Shown here: positions 12,626 through 16,459 of the stretch, piece by piece
Position numbering within the stretch: position 1 is the first letter of the stretch
How the letters are laid out: each line of letters starts with the position of its first letter
Source of the DNA: a bacterium
Lineage (GTDB): Bacteria > Patescibacteria > Gracilibacteria > 1-14-2-50-48-13
Direction of reading: 5' to 3'
Assembly (NCBI GenBank): GCA_030430105.1
Contig: JAUIFW010000013.1
Location: forward strand, 1-16,459
DNA: 16,459 nt
Notes under the pieces: model-generated
Databases searched by the model: none
Told to the model about the DNA's origin: nothing
Seen by the model: only the letters and a program-made list of their open reading frames with translations
Translations under genes and position numbers: made by a program

Positions 12626-13054
12626 TTATGCTACAGAAAGTGCCGAAGCTCCAAGGAAGGTGTAAGAGTCTGTGCGTACTGCGTGTCCCTTGAGCTCTAG
12701 ATAAAAGAGCTCTGCTCGACGTAAGTCGTTTGAGAGCAATGCATTGAAGAAGCTCTCTACATTTCGTTCTATATCTTGCCACTGATTGCTTCGGATACTC
12801 TTTCGAAGTGTAAGTCTCGCGTCCTTCATCCACTGTGGCTGCTCTGCCACCCAGCTAAGTGTACCGTAGCGCCGCTCATACTCGTGGAGGAGATGCTCAA
12901 AACTGTAGGATTCCATGCAAACAGTAGAACTCTTGGCAGTGGAATCTTCCCGGACTACAATGGAGGCAGATTGCATACCAAGCATGGACTTGAAGAGGTA
13001 TGCGCTAAGCAATGATTCAAAGGTTGGGAGTGCAGTAAGTGTGTTCATAGGCAT
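12626..13054 (-). CDS. Hypothetical protein, 142 aa
   Basis: Single-gene unit with a promoter upstream (13073-13101) and a terminator downstream. An ATG two codons inside (13048) is an alternative start; neither has an SD. The protein has no signal peptide, membrane helix or metal motif, and appears helical in its C-terminal two thirds (LTLRKSIRSNQW, NVESFFNALLSNDLRRAELF), where FNALLSNDLRRAELFYLELK resembles a helix-turn-helix hairpin repeat such as a TPR pair, but I cannot assign it. It is divergent from the bactofilin-like membrane gene, and a perfect palindrome between them suggests linked regulation. Confidence 0.65.
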   Translation of the reverse strand: MPMNTLTALPTFESLLSAYLFKSMLGMQSASIVVREDSTAKSSTVCMESYSFEHLLHEYERRYGTLSWVAEQPQWMKDARLTLRKSIRSNQWQDIERNVESFFNALLSNDLRRAELFYLELKGHAVRTDSYTFLGASALSVA

Positions 13055-13072
13055 GTGTTAAGGTACATTTGG

Positions 13073-13101
13073 ATCATAGGTGATAATCTTATCACCATCA
13101 A
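13073..13101 (-). promoter_or_regulatory. Promoter of the 142-aa gene
   Basis: On the minus strand TTGATG (13096-13101) and TATGAT (13073-13078) are exactly 17 bases apart. The spacer is filled by the palindrome at 13079-13096. The transcript would start about 14 bases before the ATG. Confidence 0.6.
13079..13096. promoter_or_regulatory. Palindromic operator candidate in the divergent intergenic region
   Basis: GGTGATAATCTTATCACC has perfect 8-base arms around a 2-base centre. It occupies the whole -35/-10 spacer of the minus-strand promoter and lies about 40 bases before the plus-strand start. A dimeric repressor or a MerR-like activator would fit such a place; no cognate regulator is identified. 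Confidence 0.6.
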
Positions 13102-13135
13102 GTGCTTTCATGTATTTTCTTACCATTACCGACCC

Positions 13136-14227
13136 TTGAAGACTTCTCTTACTAGGTTGTTACAGCGAATTGGTGTGCTTGCCCTAGGGCTTGTTTTTTG
13201 TCCTATAGTATCTGCTGCTACGATGCAGGGTGATACGCTCACCATAGATACACCTATCTCTGAAAACTTGTATGTGTTTGCCGCCGATGAGGTGGTGCTC
13301 ACATCCTCTGTGGATGGTGATGTTTTTGTCTTTGCACCAAGTAGTTTGGTACATGGAGATATATCCGGTGACCTGTTTGTGTTTAGCGCGATGGCTAGAA
13401 TTAGTGGCACGGTGGCGGGAGATCTTCGTATGGCTTCAGGATATGCATACTTAAAGGACCTTAGTGTGGAGGGTGAGCTTTACTCCTATGGACAGGATTT
13501 TCGTGCGGAAACCTCGACGAGTGTTACAGGAACACAGCATATCGAGGCATCTGATGTGGTGTATTTGGGTGATTCGGGGGAAGCTTCTCTCTCTGTTTCT
13601 TCCGGAACTATTCGACTTGGTGGCGCGCATGGAGGAGATGTTTCAGTGCGGGCTGAGGATATTACCTTAGTGCCAGAAACTACCATCTCAGGTGACTTCA
13701 CGTGGATGGCAAATTCTATCCAGGATTTTGAGAAGGACATGGTCCAGGGAGCAGTGAAAAAACTTCCCTTCGTAGAGCAGACCAATAGTCTCACACTTTT
13801 AGTTGTGACCTTGCTTTCCTTGCTCCTCTTTCTTGTTGGAGCTATCGAGACACAATGGTTTTCCAAATGTATTACGTACAGTGATGCTCATGTAAGGCAA
13901 AGCGTGCTGAAGGTGCTCTTTTATGGAGCTTCTGTGATGCTGGGTAGTCTTGCATTGATATTTCTTGGTATTTCCTTTCCGCTTTTTCTCTTAGCCATGG
14001 GAATCCCTGGTCTTGGCGTACTGCTCCTTGTGCTAACCTTGGGGTATGTACATGGTAGCTTGCTTCTTGGAAAACTCTTGATTCGCTGGAAAAAGCCATG
14101 GATGAAATGGCTTTCTGCACTGGTGGGTATTAGCATTAGTGTATTACTTGTCGTAGTGAGTAATGTCCTTGGGCTTTTGATCATTTCTTTCCTTGGAGTT
14201 GGAAGTTTGATCCCCCAGAAGAAGTAA
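13136..14227 (+). CDS. Secreted bactofilin-like beta-helix protein with C-terminal membrane helices
   Basis: I start this 363-aa protein at the TTG at 13136, because it begins a standard signal peptide (MKTSLTRLLQRIGVLALGL, cleavage after VSA near residue 27). The longer frame from GTG at 13055 would translate the promoter palindrome. Residues 40-195 are short repeating beta strands (DGDVFVFAPSSLVHGDISGD, GTVAGDLRMASGYAYL, GTIRLGGAHGGDVSV), the pattern of bactofilins/polymer-forming proteins, here facing outside. Membrane helices follow at about 219-238, 262-282, 288-312 and 326-357, with a basic tail PQKK. Known bactofilins are cytosolic filaments; the exported, membrane-anchored kind is a less studied relative I associate with Patescibacteria and archaea. 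It probably serves in cell-envelope organisation. No SD; it ends exactly where uvrB ends on the other strand. Confidence 0.75.
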   Translation: MKTSLTRLLQRIGVLALGLVFCPIVSAATMQGDTLTIDTPISENLYVFAADEVVLTSSVDGDVFVFAPSSLVHGDISGDLFVFSAMARISGTVAGDLRMASGYAYLKDLSVEGELYSYGQDFRAETSTSVTGTQHIEASDVVYLGDSGEASLSVSSGTIRLGGAHGGDVSVRAEDITLVPETTISGDFTWMANSIQDFEKDMVQGAVKKLPFVEQTNSLTLLVVTLLSLLLFLVGAIETQWFSKCITYSDAHVRQSVLKVLFYGASVMLGSLALIFLGISFPLFLLAMGIPGLGVLLLVLTLGYVHGSLLLGKLLIRWKKPWMKWLSALVGISISVLLVVVSNVLGLLIISFLGVGSLIPQKK

Positions 14228-16180
14228 TTACTTTAGTTGCTTTTCCACTTCTTCTAACTGGTCGCGAATATCGGCAGCCTTTTCGAATTCTAGGTTTGCT
14301 GCGTAGATATCCATTTCCAGAAGGAGCTTGTTTTTGAGTTTCTTCAGTTCCTTCTGCGACTTCGTGGAGTAGTCCTCACGCTTCTTGTTGCTTTCAATAC
14401 CAATATCCTTGATGGAGGAGATTACGGTCTTTGGAGTGATCCCATGCTCCTTATTGTAAGCTGTTTGGACTTCTCTTCTTCGCTCCGTCTCATCGATGGC
14501 TGCTTTCATGGCTGCAGTAATCTTATCTGCGTACATGACGACTCGTCCTTCAGAATTACGTGCGGCACGACCAATGGTCTGCATGAGTGCGCTCTCACTT
14601 CGTAGGAATCCTTCCTTGTCTGCATCAAGAATAGCGACGAGCTCCACTTCTGGGAGGTCTAGTCCCTCACGAAGTAGGTTGATACCCACGATGATGTCGA
14701 TATGCCCCTTTCGTAGATCACGGAGGATTTCAATACGTTCAAAGGTATCTACATCACTATGGAGATATTTTACTCGCAAGTTGTGCTCTTGGAAGTAATC
14801 TGTGAGTTCCTCACTACTTCGCTTGGTAAGCGTAGTCACGAGCACTTTGTTTCCTCGCTTGATGGTGGCTTGAACTTCCGCGAGAAGATCATCGATTTGT
14901 CCCTGTGTCTTTCGTACATCGATCTCTGGATCAAGGAGACCTGTTGGTCCGATGATCTGTTCTACAGTGTTGGTAGCATGGGCTCCTTCGTACTTTCCAG
15001 GCGTTGCGGAGACAAATACTGCTTGTTTCATTTTCTTTTCAAACTCTTCGAACTTGAGAGGCCTGTTATCTGCTGCGCTAGGTAGTCGGAAACCATGGCG
15101 GATAAGTGATTCCTTCCTCGCGCGGTCACCATTGTACATGGCTCCGATTTGTGGAACGGTGATATGGGACTCATCGATGAACATGAGCATGTCACTTGGG
15201 AAGTAATCGATGAGGGTGGTTGCTGGTTCTCCAGGATTACGTCCGTCGATGAGCCTCGAATAGTTTTCAATTCCCTGTGTGAAGCCCATTTCCTTTAGCA
15301 TTTCCATGTCGTACTCCGTGCGTTGTTTGATACGATGAGCTTCCACAACCATTCCATGGTCATTGTAGTACTTGAGACGTTCTTCTAGCTCCTCTTGGAT
15401 TTTTGGAATTACAGCATCAATTCGTTCTCTTGGTGTCGCATAGTGGCTTGCTGGAAAGACTACCACCTCATTGTGTTCACTGTAGACTTCTCCAGTAAGG
15501 GGGTCTGCCTCGTAAATTTGCTCTAAGTCTTCGTCGAAGAACTCGAGACGATAGACCGTATCTTGATTGGGTGGGTAAATTTCTACAATGTCACCTAGAA
15601 CATGGAACATACCTTGTTTGAAATCGGCCTTGCTTCTTTGGTATTGTAGAGCGATCAGTCGACTTAGGAGCGCTTCTCGCTTGTATTTCTCTCCTCTCTG
15701 GAGATGCAGGGACATGGATTTATAGTCGTCCGCGTCTCCAATACCATAGATACAGGAAACAGATGCGACGATAATCACATCTCTTCGGGTGAGCAGGGAT
15801 ACGGTGGCTGCATGTCTAAACTTGTCGATTTCCTCGTTGATAGATGCGTCTTTTTCGATGAAGGTATCCGTTTTGGCGATGTATGCCTCAGGCTGGTAGT
15901 AGTCGTAGTAGGAAACAAAGTAGTGGACCGCGTTGTTTGGGAAGAACTCCTTAAACTCTGCAGCAAGCTGTGCCGCAAGGGTCTTGTTGTGCGCAATGAT
16001 GAGAGTTGGTCGTTGTAACTCGTTGATGAGATTGGCCATGGTAAAGGTTTTTCCGGAACCTGTGATACCAAGTAGGGTTTGGAATTGTTCACCTCCAACG
16101 AGACCTTCCTTTAGCGAGGCAATGGCTGCGGGCTGAGACCCTGCGGGCTTATACTTGGTGACGAGTTCGAAGGAAGACAT
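14228..16180 (-). CDS. uvrB: Excinuclease ABC subunit B (UvrB)
   Basis: A full-length (650 aa) damage-verifying helicase of nucleotide excision repair; it receives DNA from UvrA and recruits UvrC for incision. Walker A GITGSGKT (38-45), the strand-inserting beta-hairpin YYDYYQPEAY (91-100), the Walker B-like FIDESH (334-339), SATP (391-394), the motif GINLLREGLDLPE and QTIGRAARN are all present. The C-terminal UVR domain that binds UvrC (about 612-648, LEFEKAADIRDQLEEVEKQL) closes the protein. The ATG at 16180 has a promoter 32-59 bases upstream and no SD. The stop codon abuts the stop of the convergent gene with no base between. Confidence 0.97.
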   Translation of the reverse strand: MSSFELVTKYKPAGSQPAAIASLKEGLVGGEQFQTLLGITGSGKTFTMANLINELQRPTLIIAHNKTLAAQLAAEFKEFFPNNAVHYFVSYYDYYQPEAYIAKTDTFIEKDASINEEIDKFRHAATVSLLTRRDVIIVASVSCIYGIGDADDYKSMSLHLQRGEKYKREALLSRLIALQYQRSKADFKQGMFHVLGDIVEIYPPNQDTVYRLEFFDEDLEQIYEADPLTGEVYSEHNEVVVFPASHYATPRERIDAVIPKIQEELEERLKYYNDHGMVVEAHRIKQRTEYDMEMLKEMGFTQGIENYSRLIDGRNPGEPATTLIDYFPSDMLMFIDESHITVPQIGAMYNGDRARKESLIRHGFRLPSAADNRPLKFEEFEKKMKQAVFVSATPGKYEGAHATNTVEQIIGPTGLLDPEIDVRKTQGQIDDLLAEVQATIKRGNKVLVTTLTKRSSEELTDYFQEHNLRVKYLHSDVDTFERIEILRDLRKGHIDIIVGINLLREGLDLPEVELVAILDADKEGFLRSESALMQTIGRAARNSEGRVVMYADKITAAMKAAIDETERRREVQTAYNKEHGITPKTVISSIKDIGIESNKKREDYSTKSQKELKKLKNKLLLEMDIYAANLEFEKAADIRDQLEEVEKQLK

Positions 16181-16211
16181 GGATTTGAGAAATGCGCAAA
16201 ATACTTACGTT

Positions 16212-16239
16212 ATTCTACGTATGCGGATGCTTCTTGCAA
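16212..16239 (-). promoter_or_regulatory. Promoter of uvrB
   Basis: On the minus strand TTGCAA (16234-16239) and TAGAAT (16212-16217) are spaced by 16 bases, in the gap between the small membrane protein and uvrB. No LexA-type palindrome is visible near it. Confidence 0.5.
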
Positions 16240-16263
16240 GGAGAAATGGGGTCTTATGGCATT

Positions 16264-16458
16264 TTACCAAAGGTTTGCTAGGGACCTATACCATCCCTTT
16301 AGGTTTTCAGCGTAAGATTTTTTACCGAAAAAGCTGGCAACGAGAAAAAATGGGGTTCCAAGAATTGCTAGTATTCCCAGAAGAAGTATTTCGAATAGTA
16401 AAAAGAGTAGTATATCTATCATGGATTTGTGTAAACGTTCTGTAAAGTAGTCTAACTC
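16264..16458 (-). CDS. Small membrane protein, possibly cut by the window edge
   Basis: On the minus strand an ATG at 16422 opens 52 codons to a TAA at 16264-16266. The peptide begins with about 32 hydrophobic residues (MIDILLFLLFEILLLGILA ... FFLVASFF), then GKKSYAENLKGWYRSLANLW: one long or two short membrane helices and a basic, aromatic cytoplasmic-looking tail. The frame has no stop between 16422 and the window end (reading ELDYFTERLHKS), so it may be the C-terminus of a larger protein; I therefore give the range to the last full codon. No SD before the ATG at 16422. Function unknown; it lies just upstream of the uvrB promoter. Confidence 0.5.
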   Translation of the reverse strand, partial: ELDYFTERLHKSMIDILLFLLFEILLLGILAILGTPFFLVASFFGKKSYAENLKGWYRSLANLW

Positions 16459-16459
16459 T

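Noticed and set aside
13055..13135. N-terminal extension of the bactofilin-like protein from GTG 13055
   Set aside because: It translates the promoter palindrome and puts 27 unlikely residues before a typical signal peptide; the TTG at 13136 fits better.
13110..13139. Nine-codon ORF overlapping the TTG start (ATG TAT TTT ...)
   Set aside because: A coupled leader peptide is possible, but there is no SD or other support; too short to call.
16155..16445. 96-aa plus-strand frame at the right edge
   Set aside because: It overlaps the uvrB start and is antisense to the hydrophobic small ORF; its composition is that of a shadow frame.
1..16459. CRISPR array, insertion sequence, toxin-antitoxin pair or phage genes
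   Set aside because: No regularly spaced direct repeats, transposase or integrase motifs, or small toxin/antitoxin pair were found in the window.
1..16459. UGA recoded to glycine (Gracilibacteria/SR1 code)
   Set aside because: All conserved proteins end or run normally with UGA as stop, and no conserved gene is interrupted by in-frame UGA.

Overview
The window comes from a bacterium that uses the standard code: UGA acts as a stop (for example at 277-279 and 3180-3182) and every long gene reads through intact without recoding. Compact operons with overlapping or near-abutting genes, few Shine-Dalgarno (SD) sites on the minus strand, a membrane-anchored bactofilin-like beta-helix protein and AT-rich AAATTTCA-type intergenic repeats look to me like a Candidate Phyla Radiation (Patescibacteria) genome, perhaps Peregrinibacteria-like. 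That assignment is a guess, because no rRNA or ribosomal protein is present.

Layout. (1) 1-2108, plus strand: the 3' end of an unknown gene, an unknown 232-aa protein and a LOG-like nucleotide-binding protein. Each is followed by its own intrinsic terminator, and both complete genes have strong SD sites. (2) 2109-2493: a gene-free structured region, then tRNA-Arg(TCT) on the minus strand with its own promoter. A 16-base inverted copy of the tRNA 3' half lies just downstream of it. (3) 2494-8567, minus strand, one apparent operon: dnaB, a secreted/7TM protein, a giant ATP-grasp ligase fused to two peptidase-like domains, and an FtsE-type ABC ATPase. (4) 8735-10201: M17 leucyl aminopeptidase, whose last codons form a 17-bp perfect hairpin, followed by repeats and a terminator. 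(5) 10289-12536, minus: queG, a Fic-fold protein with a destroyed active-site motif and a winged helix, and a small tail-anchored protein with four 9-residue repeats. (6) 12626-14227: an unknown 142-aa protein and a divergent bactofilin-like membrane protein, separated by a promoter whose spacer is a perfect palindrome. (7) 14228-16459, minus: uvrB, abutting the previous gene stop to stop, and a small membrane protein at the edge.

The most interesting system is in region 3. In proteobacteria a known but poorly understood gene set couples a RimK/glutamate-ligase-like ATP-grasp enzyme, a retropepsin-like 'ATP-dependent zinc protease' and a 7TM protein normally fused to an inactive transglutaminase. 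Here the ligase and a degenerate retropepsin-like domain are joined in one 814-aa chain with a DUF1704/MATCAP-type metallocarboxypeptidase. The 7TM partner carries a PKD-like exterior instead of the transglutaminase, and an FtsE-like ATPase without FtsX is translationally coupled to them. A ligase and a carboxypeptidase on one chain suggests a reversible peptide-tagging machine at the membrane, analogous to tubulin tyrosine ligase/MATCAP. The domain calls rest on motifs read by eye; the function is inference.
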